From NCBI RefSeq assembly GCF_046297615.1, contig NZ_JBKBHM010000003.1, positions 248,001-312,000 of the forward strand: 64,000 nucleotides of DNA. The letters are read 5' to 3'. The DNA comes from Limnobacter sp046297615. GTDB lineage: Bacteria; Pseudomonadota; Gammaproteobacteria; Burkholderiales; Burkholderiaceae_B. Positions 9,701 to 18,260 of this stretch are shown piece by piece. The notes beneath the pieces are model-generated. The model was given only the letters and a program-made list of their open reading frames with translations. It searched no databases and had not been told where the DNA came from. The first letter of the stretch is position 1; the number at the start of each line of letters is the position of its first letter. A program made the position numbers and the translations under genes.

Positions 9701-12700
9701 CCTGGGCTTTCAGGTGCGCCAAGGCTGCATCCATGGAAGCCGTGGGGCCGGAGATCACCACTTGCACGGGGCTGTTCTGGTTGGCCATCACCACCCCATC
9801 AAACCCGGCCAGCAAGGGGCCCAGCGTGTCGGTGTTGGTGGACACTGCAGCCATGTAACCCGGGTCGTCCCCCACGGAATCGAGAATGCAACGGGCGCGG
9901 GCTTTGGACAGCGCAATCAAATCAGCCGTACTGAATACACCGGCCGTGGACAACGCCACCAATTCACCATAGCTGTGGCCAGCGGCCATGGCCGGTTTGA
10001 GGCCCAGCGCGGACAACCAGCGAAACAAGGCAGTGCCAGCCAGGCCCAAAGCGGGCTGTGCAGCACGGGTGTCGGTGATGGCCGCCTGTTGGGCGGCTTG
10101 TTGTGATTCCGACAAGGCTTTGGGCGGGAACATGAGCGCGGCCAGTTCTGGCTCGGCTTGCAAGTCGCTTTGCAGGGCGGGGAAATACACGAACAAGTCA
10201 CGCAACATGCCCGGGTGCTGGCTGCCCTGGCCCGAGAACAGCGCAGCCACTTTGCGGGCGCGGGTGCCTTTGGCCTGAAACACATTCACGTCGGGGCGGT
10301 TGGCCAGAATCCCTTCCAGCGTGTTGGCCAAACCTTTGACGGATTCGGCCACGAAGGCGAACTGAACAGGCCCCTGCCCTGTGCGCCACACGGTGGCCGC
10401 CAAGTCACGCAGTTTTGCGGGCACGGGTGTTTTGTTCAACCAGTCGTGCAGGGTACGGGCCTGCGCACGGGCCTCATCCGCGCTGTGGCCACGCAACAGC
10501 ACCAGCTCGGCTGGGAAGTCGACCGCACCGAAGGCTGGTGCATCACCTTCCCAAGCGGACAACACCGCGTGGAAGTTGGCACCCCCAAACCCAAATGCAC
10601 TGACGGCTGCGCGAGTGCGCTGGCCGGGCTTGCCCACCCAGGGCAATGGTTGCTCGGTGAAACGGAAGGGGCTGGATGCCGCACGGTACCCGGGGTTGGG
10701 CTGGCTGACATGCAAGGTGCCCGGCAGCACACGGTGGTGCAAGGCCTTGGTAATTTTGATGAGCCCGGCAATGCCTGCGGCACACTTGGTGTGGCCAATC
10801 TGGCTTTTCACGGAGCCCAGCACCGCCTGTGCGGGCACAGCCCCACCTGCGGTGAACACTTCAGTCAGGGTTTGCAGTTCGGTGCGGTCGCCCACCACGG
10901 TGCCCGTGCCATGGGCTTCGACCAAGCCCACTTCGCCCGGCAACACATTGGCCTGGCTGTAGGCGCGCTCCAAGGCACGTTTTTGGCCTTCCTTGCGCGG
11001 GGCGGTCAGGCCCAAGCCTTTGCCATCGCTGGACCCGGCGATGCCGTCGATGACGGCGTAGATTCGGTCGCCATCGGCAGTCGCATCCGACAGGCGCTTG
11101 AGCACGACCACGCCGATGCCTTCGCCCAAGGCAATGCCATCCGCTTCAGCATCGAATGAGCGGCAACGGCCTTTGACTGACAAAGCACCCACGGAAGAGA
11201 ACATCAGGTAATCGCTGATGCCATTGTGAAAGTCTGCGCCGCCGGCCAGGGCCATGTCGCTGGTGCCGTTGCGCAATTCTTTCACGGCCAGTTCAATGGC
11301 GGTGAGCGAACTGGCGCATGCGGAGGTGACTGCATAGTTCACGCCACCCAATCCCAAACGGTTGGCAATTCGGCCTGAAATCACATTGACCAACATGCCG
11401 GGGAAGGAGTCTTCAGTCAGCGCGGGCAAGGCGGCGTCCAACGCGGGCGGGATGTCGCCGGCGTACTGTTGCCACAGGTTGCGGAAGGTGTATTGGTTGC
11501 CCAGGTCCATGCCCGCTTCGGCCCCAAAAATCACCGATGTTTTTTCGCGGTTGAACCACTTGGTGGCGTAGCCTGCATCAGCCAGCGCGTCCTTGGCGGC
11601 TTTCAGCGACAACAACTGCACAGGCTCCACCGAGGCAAGCGTGGCTGGGGGAATGCCAAACTCCAGAGGATCGAAGGCCATGGGTTCGAGAAAGCCACCC
11701 CACTTGCTGACGCTCTTGTCGCGCTCGGCTGCACCACCGCTGTAGTACTGCTGAACCGACCAACGGTCGGCCGGCACCTCGGACACCAAATCGCGGCTGC
11801 CCAGGATGTTGGCCCAATAGCTTTCCAGGTCGGGCGAACCGGGGTAAATGGCGGACATGCCCACAATCGCGATGGGCTCGGGAACATCGGCGTCCAACTC
11901 AGCCGGTTCGGGCAGGGTTTCAAGATGCGCTACCGCCGAGGAGGTCACACGGCTGTGCAATTCCGCCATGGTCAACACGCGGTCCTGCATGGCCACCACC
12001 TGGCCGATCATGTACATGCCTTCGCTGAGCTGGGTGTGCAGGGGAATGTCCACGATTTCGCCGTTCACACGGTCCTGCCCTTTGGTGGCCACACGCAGGC
12101 GGCCCACGGTCAGGGACTCGAGTTTTTGCCAGGCTTCCTTGGTGTCTACACCCTCTGCGTTGAGGCGGCTTTTCTCACGGTTGAACAAATCGATAAACCC
12201 GGAAGGCAAGCAGCGAATGGCGTGGCCTGGCGCAGTTTCAATCAATGCGGTTTGCGCCCCACCCAGCGTTTGGCGCTGGAACTCTTCGAGCACCGCACCG
12301 CCCTGCACCGCTTCCACAGTGGCAATGTAGGCGGTGCCCATAAGCACGCCCACCTTGGCCCCTCGGGCCACCAGTGGCGCAGCAATCACGGCCACCATGG
12401 CTGCGGACACGGCATCGTGAATACCGCCAGCAAACAGCACATGCACGGCACTGAGGTCGTCCTGCGCCAACAGGCGAACCACCGCCTGTTCCCACAATAC
12501 AAAGCTGAAGCGTGGGCCCACGTGGCCACCGCATTCGCGGCCTTCAAACACAAAGTGGGTTGCACCTTCTTTCAGAAAAATGTCGAGCAGGCCGGGTGAA
12601 GGCACATGCAGATACGCAGGAATGCCACGCGCTTCAAAGGCTTTGGCCTGCGCAGGGCGGCCACCGGCAATCAGCAACACCGATGGGGAGAACTCTTGCA

Positions 12701-13883
12701 GCAATTCAAGCTGTGGCTCCAACACCTCGGGCGCGGCAAACCCCAACACCCCAACGCCCCAGGGGCGGTCGCCCACGGCAGCCACCGTGCCTTCCAGCAG
12801 GGTGCGGCAAGTGTCGCGGTTCAACAGCGACAAAGCCAGGAAAGGCATGGCCCCTTCGCGGGCTACGGCCTGTGCGAATTCTGGGGTGTCGCTGACGCGG
12901 GTCATCGGGCCTTGGGCCACCGGGTAAGCCACACCATGGCTTTGGGCCCAGGCGTTGCCGGGCTCCAGCACTTTCAGTTGACGGGCTTGGCGCACCTGGG
13001 CGCGAATGGACAGCCGCATCGCGGCGATGAATTCACCCACGGCCGAATAGCGCTTGGCCACTGACGCGGCGAGGGCCGCATCCTGCCCCAAGGCCCACAG
13101 GCGGTCATCACCGGTACTGGCCAGGCGCGCTGCCACGGTGGCGGCGTCCAGGCTGTCGAGTTTGGCTGCATCGCGTTGATTGCCGCCGAATACATTCACA
13201 TCGCCGGCGACACAACGAATCTCACTGCCGTCCAGCGTGGCCAGTTTGGATTTAATTGCTTCAGGCAGCGAACTTTCGGGCAGGGCGGCCAGCGCCGCAT
13301 CAAACACCACACCCGTGGCGCCGGACGCAAACACGGCCGGGGCGGTGTACAGGCCCATACCGCCTTGGCACCACACCGGGGTGTTGCCGCGCGCCTTGAG
13401 TTTCAAAATGCGTTGCAGCAACACAAATGCGCTTTCATAGCCCACCGCGCCACCGGCCTCTTGCCCCTTGGCAATCAAACCCGATGCCCCCTGCGCCAAA
13501 GCCTGTTCAGCAGCCTCCACCGAACTGACCTGAACCACGACGGGCAAACCCTGCCAAGCCTTGGGCACCTGCGCCCCGTGGCCCAACACCAAGAAGCTGA
13601 CCGAACCGGGCAAAGCCAACGCTTCCGCCACAGCGACCCCCTCCGGCACACGCAGGCCAAGGGCAGCCGGGGCTGGCACGGCCTTCAACACAGCACTGAG
13701 CGATTCCGCCGCCTGCACTGCTGCAGGCCAGTTTGCCGGTACGCGCCCCAAATCCAGCACAGCGGGCACGCGCGCGCGCAACAAGGCCTTGGCCAGTTGC
13801 ACGTCGGGAAACTCAAAAGGCGTTAAACTCAAAAACGGGCTGTTAAAACAAGTACTTGCAGGATTGGGGTTCTGGTTTGGCAT
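6732..13883 (-). CDS. Type I PKS/PUFA-like synthase: (NPD)2-KS-AT-ACP-ACP-KR
   Basis: A 2383-residue enzyme. Residues about 20-230 and 310-600 are two FMN-dependent nitropropane-dioxygenase-like barrels (PfaD-type enoyl reductase); the second keeps GRECGGHVG while the first reads GQEAGGAVG. KS is about 670-1110 (Cys856, His991, His1031). AT is about 1210-1530 (Ser1304 in GHSYGE, His1408). Two ACPs carry LSIDSIKR with Ser1715 and Ser1823, a motif typical of Pfa synthases. KR is about 2095-2330 (TGGAKGI; Tyr2290, Asn2294). Extension, keto reduction and enoyl reduction are encoded here, and dehydration lies in the next gene. The linker between AT and ACP is Ala/Pro rich. No clear Shine-Dalgarno precedes the ATG at 13883. 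Confidence 0.92.
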   Translation of the reverse strand: MPNQNPNPASTCFNSPFLSLTPFEFPDVQLAKALLRARVPAVLDLGRVPANWPAAVQAAESLSAVLKAVPAPAALGLRVPEGVAVAEALALPGSVSFLVLGHGAQVPKAWQGLPVVVQVSSVEAAEQALAQGASGLIAKGQEAGGAVGYESAFVLLQRILKLKARGNTPVWCQGGMGLYTAPAVFASGATGVVFDAALAALPESSLPEAIKSKLATLDGSEIRCVAGDVNVFGGNQRDAAKLDSLDAATVAARLASTGDDRLWALGQDAALAASVAKRYSAVGEFIAAMRLSIRAQVRQARQLKVLEPGNAWAQSHGVAYPVAQGPMTRVSDTPEFAQAVAREGAMPFLALSLLNRDTCRTLLEGTVAAVGDRPWGVGVLGFAAPEVLEPQLELLQEFSPSVLLIAGGRPAQAKAFEARGIPAYLHVPSPGLLDIFLKEGATHFVFEGRECGGHVGPRFSFVLWEQAVVRLLAQDDLSAVHVLFAGGIHDAVSAAMVAVIAAPLVARGAKVGVLMGTAYIATVEAVQGGAVLEEFQRQTLGGAQTALIETAPGHAIRCLPSGFIDLFNREKSRLNAEGVDTKEAWQKLESLTVGRLRVATKGQDRVNGEIVDIPLHTQLSEGMYMIGQVVAMQDRVLTMAELHSRVTSSAVAHLETLPEPAELDADVPEPIAIVGMSAIYPGSPDLESYWANILGSRDLVSEVPADRWSVQQYYSGGAAERDKSVSKWGGFLEPMAFDPLEFGIPPATLASVEPVQLLSLKAAKDALADAGYATKWFNREKTSVIFGAEAGMDLGNQYTFRNLWQQYAGDIPPALDAALPALTEDSFPGMLVNVISGRIANRLGLGGVNYAVTSACASSLTAIELAVKELRNGTSDMALAGGADFHNGISDYLMFSSVGALSVKGRCRSFDAEADGIALGEGIGVVVLKRLSDATADGDRIYAVIDGIAGSSDGKGLGLTAPRKEGQKRALERAYSQANVLPGEVGLVEAHGTGTVVGDRTELQTLTEVFTAGGAVPAQAVLGSVKSQIGHTKCAAGIAGLIKITKALHHRVLPGTLHVSQPNPGYRAASSPFRFTEQPLPWVGKPGQRTRAAVSAFGFGGANFHAVLSAWEGDAPAFGAVDFPAELVLLRGHSADEARAQARTLHDWLNKTPVPAKLRDLAATVWRTGQGPVQFAFVAESVKGLANTLEGILANRPDVNVFQAKGTRARKVAALFSGQGSQHPGMLRDLFVYFPALQSDLQAEPELAALMFPPKALSESQQAAQQAAITDTRAAQPALGLAGTALFRWLSALGLKPAMAAGHSYGELVALSTAGVFSTADLIALSKARARCILDSVGDDPGYMAAVSTNTDTLGPLLAGFDGVVMANQNSPVQVVISGPTASMDAALAHLKAQGLAAKPIATAAAFHSPQLKAASGAFLSALQAVEVHAPTHAVSSNLTAELYPSQPDDIRQALAEQISNPVRWVDQVRTMAQAGADLFVEIGPKKVLAGLANKILGDAAQPVLAIDQGEGSLKGLLKGVAQLATLMEGFDASVLFDGRAQTVSLSEVPKLPASVWWVDGGKAVPGQAGSLKVVPPVTAPVVSVGGSASPAGQPVVVQATPAHADVPTSAVFSYLNNMRELVTAQRDVLVSYLGVNPTPMATTAPALPFAPAAQRVSAPTAAPASVPVAASAQAVMPAVSNREVLLQLVSDRTGYPVETLDLDLDLEADLSIDSIKRVEITGELSDTLNLRTALGANAAAQLDKLGQKRTLRQIIDFLDEVLPSTPAAAPVAQAAPEPATPAASPAVQADRLLLDIIANCTGYPVEALDVTLDLEADLSIDSIKRIEIVGQWLDSLGAAAGSAQRSALSEALSKCRSIADMVACHASHAPNAASAPVAVAPAEQANDDAIGDDIPFERYVMRTRSIEEAATRLNIQGKNVVLIPDSLGVAPVVAEQLKAQGAKARVICFRSEREALNQALEHTDALIHLWGIDPASRMDDTLAFFEVARTAVLNGTSHLLVVTALGLDEHQLVRQPERGAGLAGLVKSLAREFPQLNVRTLDVDVDQFPAEVAQSVVQEFSSDDRYNEVVRRGAVRYTVEAVASPLDLSALKGLALNEQSVVLLTGGAKGITALVAMELARRHRCTLELVGRSAEPVGAESALTRHETDPKRLRQLVLQNSPGKKPAEVEREVKRLLAEREHRKTIETIEAAGGRVRYHALDVQDAPALEGFIAQLYAEHGRIDGVVHGAGVIEDKLLKDKTSESFARVFNTKVIAANTLRKAIRDDVGFVVFFSSVASAFGNRGQVDYASANDALDKLARAWQADIAGRVLSVNWGPWADTGMVNESLRKEYASKNIGLVPKVGGVAALLDELASPVLEAQVVLMSGKPESFIGTAAFTGA

Positions 13884-14105
13884 AGACGTGTGTAAGTGCT
13901 GGCTTTAGTTGTCTAAAATATAGGTAATTCACGCAAGACACATTTACTTTTTTAGAGTACTTTTACAAGTTACCCAAGGGTAAAATGCTGACATAATTGT
14001 ATTTATTGCTCGCATGGATTTCCGACTGCAATCTAAATTTCAATGAAATTTTTGCAATCTCCTGCTAATTTTAGATTTGCAATGTTTCAGAAACCGGTTT
14101 TTTTG
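13884..14105. promoter_or_regulatory. Divergent promoter region between synthase operon and tolC
   Basis: This is the most AT-rich stretch of the area and lies between the start of the large synthase (minus) and the TolC-type gene (plus), so it should carry promoters for both. A perfect inverted repeat TTACCC-AA-GGGTAA sits at 13970-13983 and is a candidate operator. I could not fix convincing -35/-10 pairs. The alternative in-frame ATG of tolC at 14043 lies inside this stretch. Confidence 0.45.
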
Positions 14106-15467
14106 ATGCCCATCCCCATGCCCTCGTTGCGCGTCTGCGCTGTTGCTCTGGCCCTGTCCTTGGCCACACCGTCGGTTTACGCACTGAACTTGTTGGAAGT
14201 GGTGCGTCAGGCTGAATCCAAAGACCCAAAGTTCGCAGCCATCAAATCAACCTACCTGGCCAATATGGAAGGCCCCGCCATTGCGCGCGCTGCCCTGCTG
14301 CCCCAGGCCGTGGTGTCTGCGTCCAGCACCAGCAACACGCTGAATCAGGACCGCACCACCGTGAACAACGGCCTGCTGACTTTGGGTGGCCGCTCGGAGT
14401 ATGACTCCCGCGATGTCAGTGCCCGGCTCACGCAAACCCTGTTTGACCTGCCCGCGTTTCGCCAATACGAGTCGGCGGAACTGTTGAAGTCGCGGGATGA
14501 AGCCCGCGCTGTGGAGCAGGTTCAGCAATACCGGCTGGATGTGGCCAACCAATACTTCGATGTTTTGCGCGCCCAAAGCGCTCTGGACCTGGCGCGCGCC
14601 CGCGAAAAGACACTGGACAAACGCCTGGAAGAAGCCACGGTGAAATTCAAGCTGGGTACCCTGCCCAAGCTGGACCTGCTGGAGGCACAAGCCCAGTTCG
14701 ACCAAACCCGCAGCCAGCGCCTGACGGCTGAAATCAGCCTGAACGCGGCGCGTCAGCAGTTGGCCACACGCCTGGGTGGCGACCGCAGCTTTCAGTTGGC
14801 GCCCCTGAAACCCACGCCACCGCTGATCCCCCCTGTGCCGGTCGAGAGTGGCGCCTGGCAGCAATTGGCCCAAAAACGCAACCCGGCCCTGGTGGCTGCG
14901 CGGCACGAAGTGCAAAGCAGTGAGAAGGACCAAGGCAGCCTGATTGGCGGCTATCTGCCCCAGGTGAATGCCGTGGCCACAGTCAGCCAACGGAAAATTT
15001 CGGGCAGTGACAACCTGGCCATCAACCTCAATGGCGGCCGTTCGGACTCGGTGGGCGTTGAGCTGAAGTGGGAATTGTTCGGGGGTGGCCGCACCACTGC
15101 GCGCCTGAACCAGGCCACGCAACGCACTGAAGCCCTGAAACAGACACTGGCGGCCAGCGAAGCCACGGTAGGCAGCACGGTGGCGAACCTGTTCGACACG
15201 GTTCAAAACGACGCTGGGCGTGTGAAAGCCAACCGCACCGCAGTGAACTCGGCCCTTCAAGCCAAAAACGCCTTGGAAGCCGGTTACAAACTGGGTACCC
15301 ACACCCTGCTGGATTTGCTGACTGCGGAAAACCGCCTGCAACAGGCCGAGATTGACCTGCGCAATGCCCAGTTCGACTACCTGCAAAACAGCCTCAGGCT
15401 GCATGCCTCGGCGGGCGTACTGTACGATTCCATTCTGTCGCGTTACAACCAGATGCTGGGGCAATGA
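14106..15467 (+). CDS. TolC-family outer-membrane channel protein
   Basis: The mature part shows the TolC/OEP pattern: long helical repeats with two related halves, LLEVVRQAESKDPKF at the start, the YFDVLRAQSAL stretch and the late LLDLLTAENRLQQAEIDLRNAQ helix. It would form the outer-membrane duct of a type I secretion or RND efflux system. I prefer ATG 14106 because it puts a normal signal peptide (RVCAVALALSLATPSVYA) near the N-terminus; an in-frame ATG at 14043 would add 21 residues. Neither start has a strong ribosome site. It diverges from the synthase operon, so export of its product is an attractive but unproven role; no inner-membrane partner lies nearby. Confidence 0.88.
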   Translation: MPIPMPSLRVCAVALALSLATPSVYALNLLEVVRQAESKDPKFAAIKSTYLANMEGPAIARAALLPQAVVSASSTSNTLNQDRTTVNNGLLTLGGRSEYDSRDVSARLTQTLFDLPAFRQYESAELLKSRDEARAVEQVQQYRLDVANQYFDVLRAQSALDLARAREKTLDKRLEEATVKFKLGTLPKLDLLEAQAQFDQTRSQRLTAEISLNAARQQLATRLGGDRSFQLAPLKPTPPLIPPVPVESGAWQQLAQKRNPALVAARHEVQSSEKDQGSLIGGYLPQVNAVATVSQRKISGSDNLAINLNGGRSDSVGVELKWELFGGGRTTARLNQATQRTEALKQTLAASEATVGSTVANLFDTVQNDAGRVKANRTAVNSALQAKNALEAGYKLGTHTLLDLLTAENRLQQAEIDLRNAQFDYLQNSLRLHASAGVLYDSILSRYNQMLGQ

Positions 15468-15490
15468 TTGCTTCCGCATCGTGCGGAATC

Positions 15491-15982
15491 ATGAAAACCC
15501 TGTTGATCGTTGTTCACAGCCTGACCGGTGGCAGCCAGCACATGGCGCAAGCCGCCTGCGCGGGCGCACGCCAGGAACCAGGCGTGACGGTTTTGCTGAA
15601 ACAGGCCAGTGAGGTACACACGCCCGACCTGATGGGCGCGCAGGCCTGCCTGTTTGTCGGCCCGGAAACCTTGGGCAGCATCACGGGGATGATGAAAGAC
15701 CTGTTCGACCGCTGCTACTACCCGGCGCTCGACCACATGGCAGGCAAGGCCTACGCCTTGATGGTGTGCGCTGGCAGCGACGGGCAAGGGGCGGTGCGGC
15801 AGCTACAACGCATTCTGACCGGCTGGCGCATGAAGGAAGTGGCTGAACCGCTGATTGTTTGCACACAAGCCCAAACACCGAAGGCGATTGCCGCCCCCAA
15901 ACACATTTCTGAAAACGACTTGGCCCAGTGCGAACAACTGGGCCAAGCTGTGGCGGCTGGCTTGGCCATGGGCCTGTACTAA
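15491..15982 (+). CDS. Flavodoxin/NAD(P)H-dehydrogenase-like flavoprotein
   Basis: The 163-residue protein begins MKTLLIVVHSLTGGSQHMA, the first strand and phosphate-binding loop of the flavodoxin-like fold. VGPETLGSITGMMKDLFDRCYY resembles the G-P-E/T loop of NADPH-dependent FMN reductases. It probably binds FMN and carries out a two-electron reduction; the substrate is unknown. The frame also contains ATG 15464, which overlaps the tolC stop as ATGA, but family homology starts at 15491. It probably shares a transcript with tolC. Confidence 0.75.
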   Translation: MKTLLIVVHSLTGGSQHMAQAACAGARQEPGVTVLLKQASEVHTPDLMGAQACLFVGPETLGSITGMMKDLFDRCYYPALDHMAGKAYALMVCAGSDGQGAVRQLQRILTGWRMKEVAEPLIVCTQAQTPKAIAAPKHISENDLAQCEQLGQAVAAGLAMGLY

Positions 15983-16014
15983 GGCCCCGCCAGCCAAGTC
16001 AGTGCGAACGGTAC

Positions 16015-16419
16015 TTACTTCAGCAACAGGCTGAGCATGTAACCCATCAGGCCCAGTTGGGCCACCCAGAAGTTGGCGCGCACAAACACGGCCGCTTTGC
16101 CCGTGCCGGACAGGTGCGCCAGCGACTGAGCCACGCGGGCGTAAAACACGAACGCCGCGAAGGGCGCGATCAGGTCCAACTTGCCCAGGTCGGCTGCAGC
16201 CAAAACGATCACCGCAAACAACGGCAGGTTTTCCAGACAGTTGGCGTGCGCATCCTCAATGCGCTTGACCAAGGGGGCATCGTCTGCAGGCTTGTTGCCC
16301 CGGGGCCAGGCGTTGATGGGTGTGCCCTGCATGAAACGCAGGCCACGGTACAGGAACACCAGGGCCACCAACAGCAAGGTCCAGGCGGTGAAAGCAAGCA
16401 AAGCATGAATAGGGGTCAT
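16015..16419 (-). CDS. MAPEG-family membrane protein
   Basis: A 134-residue protein with four hydrophobic segments and the MAPEG pattern: a first membrane helix, RGLRFMQGTPINAWPRGN, then RIEDAHANCLENLPLFAVIVL (the E-N-L-P motif) and FYARVAQSLAHLSG. MAPEG proteins are small integral membrane proteins related to microsomal glutathione transferase; the bacterial function is mostly unknown. The start at 16419 has GGAG 6 bases upstream. It converges on the flavoprotein gene and diverges from the nitroreductase gene. Confidence 0.87.
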   Translation of the reverse strand: MTPIHALLAFTAWTLLLVALVFLYRGLRFMQGTPINAWPRGNKPADDAPLVKRIEDAHANCLENLPLFAVIVLAAADLGKLDLIAPFAAFVFYARVAQSLAHLSGTGKAAVFVRANFWVAQLGLMGYMLSLLLK

Positions 16420-16442
16420 GGGGGTCTCCGTGTTTGTTATAG

Positions 16443-16458
16443 GTGTACAAAGTGTACA
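16443..16458. promoter_or_regulatory. Direct repeat GTGTACA x2, candidate operator
   Basis: Two GTGTACA copies (16443-16449 and 16452-16458) with a 9-bp period lie 24 bases upstream of the MAPEG start, in the divergent region shared with the nitroreductase gene. Each contains the self-complementary TGTACA. No regulator is assigned. Confidence 0.3.
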
Positions 16459-16583
16459 CAATGAGACTATCGCGCAGCGGCCAAATTGAACTGCGCTTCA
16501 CCTAGGGTCGATCCGCATGACGCCCAGTGGCCCAGAGTGCTACCCTTGTGCCACTGTTCACTTCGACCGTCAAGGCAGGCAGC

Positions 16584-17159
16584 ATGGCCCCGCAATCCGG
16601 ATGGATCGACCAACTTCACGCTCGAATCAGCGTGCTGCCGCGCCGCTTGGTGGGCCCCGGCCCCGATGAAGCTGCACGCCAGCTCATTCTGAGCGCGGCC
16701 GCAGCCGCGCCTGACCACGGCCAGATTCTGCCTTGGCGCTTCATTGAAGTGTCTGCCCAAGCCCGCGCAAAATTGGCCGATGTGTTTGAACAAGACCTGA
16801 TCGACCGCGACCCAGACTGTTCCACCGAAGAACGGTTGCAGGCGCGCGAGAAAGCCGAACGCTCGCCCTGGCTGCTGTTGTGCGTGTGCCGGGAAACGGA
16901 TGAATACACCAAGATCAACCTGCATGAACGCTACATCTCCCTGGGGTGTGCCATTCAAAACATGCTGCTGACCGCCACCCAACTGGGCTTGGGCTCGTCG
17001 TTGACCACCGGGCAAGCCCTGAGGTCCACCCGCCTCGCCCAACTGGCAGGTTTAAGGCCCGGTGAAGCCATGGCCTGTTTCCTGAGCGTGGGCCACGTGG
17101 GCAGCCTGCCCAAACCCAAAGCCCGCCCCAGCCCTGCTGATTATTTCAGCGTGCTCTGA
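16584..17159 (+). CDS. Nitroreductase-family FMN oxidoreductase (YdjA-like)
   Basis: The 191-residue protein has the single-domain nitroreductase pattern: an early helix, SAAAAAPDHGQILPWRFI (FMN-contacting segment where others have the S-R-N/P-D motif), and LGCAIQNMLLTATQLGLGS, the helix lining the flavin pocket. Small YdjA-type members use NAD(P)H to reduce nitro compounds or quinones; the natural substrate is unknown. The start at 16584 is supported by AAGGCAGGC just upstream. It ends 12 bases before the regulator gene and is probably co-transcribed with it. Confidence 0.85.
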   Translation: MAPQSGWIDQLHARISVLPRRLVGPGPDEAARQLILSAAAAAPDHGQILPWRFIEVSAQARAKLADVFEQDLIDRDPDCSTEERLQAREKAERSPWLLLCVCRETDEYTKINLHERYISLGCAIQNMLLTATQLGLGSSLTTGQALRSTRLAQLAGLRPGEAMACFLSVGHVGSLPKPKARPSPADYFSVL

Positions 17160-17171
17160 AGCAGTACCCCG

Positions 17172-18260
17172 ATGACTGTGCTCAAGCAGCTTCGTGTGCG
17201 ACACCGTTGGTCCTTGGGCCCGCAGGACAACCACGACCTGCTGGCCCGCACGATGCGCATGTTGGTGGAGGTGCACGAATGCGGCAGCCTGGCAAAGGCT
17301 TGCGAACTCTACGGACATGCCTACCGCCACGCCTGGGGGCTGCTGCATGCCGCCGAGCAATTGTTTGGCCAGCCAGTGATTGTGATGCAACGCGGGCGCG
17401 GCACCGAACTGACCGAACTCGGCCTGCGGCTGGTGCGCGCGGAACAGCGGGTGACGGCTCGCCTTGAACCCATTCTGGCGGAAGTGACCAGCGAATTGGG
17501 CCGCGAACTGGACGACCTGCTGCACTGCCAAGAAGACCGGGTGTCGGTGGACGCCAGCCATTGTTTTGCGATGGACAGCGTGGTCAACACACTGGTCAAC
17601 CACGACATTGCAGCCAGCATTCGATGGCTGGACAACACCCAGGTGATTGACCGACTGCTCAAAGGCCAAACCGACTTGGCAGGGTTTCACCTCACAGGCC
17701 CTGGCCTGAACACTCTGGACACCCACTGGCTGGAGCGACTGGCCGGTGGGCTGTGGTGTGATGTGCGCGTGCTGGTGCAACGCGAACTGGGTCTGATTGT
17801 GAAAACAGACAACCCGCTGAAACTGACCACGGTGCGGGATGTGTGTCAGCGGCACATCCGATTTGTAAACACCCAGCCCGGCAGCGGCTCGCGGGAAGTG
17901 ATGAACCAGTTGATGGCGGCGCAAGGGCTGAGCGACGAAGCTCTGAATGAACCCTTCCCTGCCGAACACACCCATTCCGCAGTGGCTGCTTTCGTGGCCA
18001 GCGGTATGGCAGACGCCGGGTTTGGCGTGCGTGCAGCCGCTTCGAGGTTTGGCCTGGATTTTGTGCACCTGGCCACTGAAACCTACTTCATGGCTTGGCC
18101 CAAAGCCATGGCCGAACGGCCGGGCTTGGTACACGCCATCGGCCTGCTGCACGACCCTGCCTTTCTGGCCCAACTGTCGGCCATTCCCGGCTACCTCACC
18201 GGCCACACCGGGCAAACACTGGAGCAGTGGCTGGCCTCAGAACACCAGGCAACGCCATGA
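17172..18260 (+). CDS. ModE/LysR-type regulator with PBP-like sensing domain
   Basis: The 362-residue protein starts with a winged-helix domain of the ModE/LysR type (RMLVEVHECGSLAKACEL, then RHAWGLLHAAEQLFGQPVI). The rest looks like a periplasmic-binding-protein fold (LVNTQPGSGSR-like segment, FVASGMADAGFGVRAAA), as in regulators found beside molybdoenzyme and formate-dehydrogenase genes. A metabolite such as formate, molybdate or an oxyanion could bind there. It faces the selenium/formate dehydrogenase block and its 3' end overlaps the DsrE-like gene by 24 bases tail to tail. Control of that block is an inference from position. Confidence 0.8.
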   Translation: MTVLKQLRVRHRWSLGPQDNHDLLARTMRMLVEVHECGSLAKACELYGHAYRHAWGLLHAAEQLFGQPVIVMQRGRGTELTELGLRLVRAEQRVTARLEPILAEVTSELGRELDDLLHCQEDRVSVDASHCFAMDSVVNTLVNHDIAASIRWLDNTQVIDRLLKGQTDLAGFHLTGPGLNTLDTHWLERLAGGLWCDVRVLVQRELGLIVKTDNPLKLTTVRDVCQRHIRFVNTQPGSGSREVMNQLMAAQGLSDEALNEPFPAEHTHSAVAAFVASGMADAGFGVRAAASRFGLDFVHLATETYFMAWPKAMAERPGLVHAIGLLHDPAFLAQLSAIPGYLTGHTGQTLEQWLASEHQATP

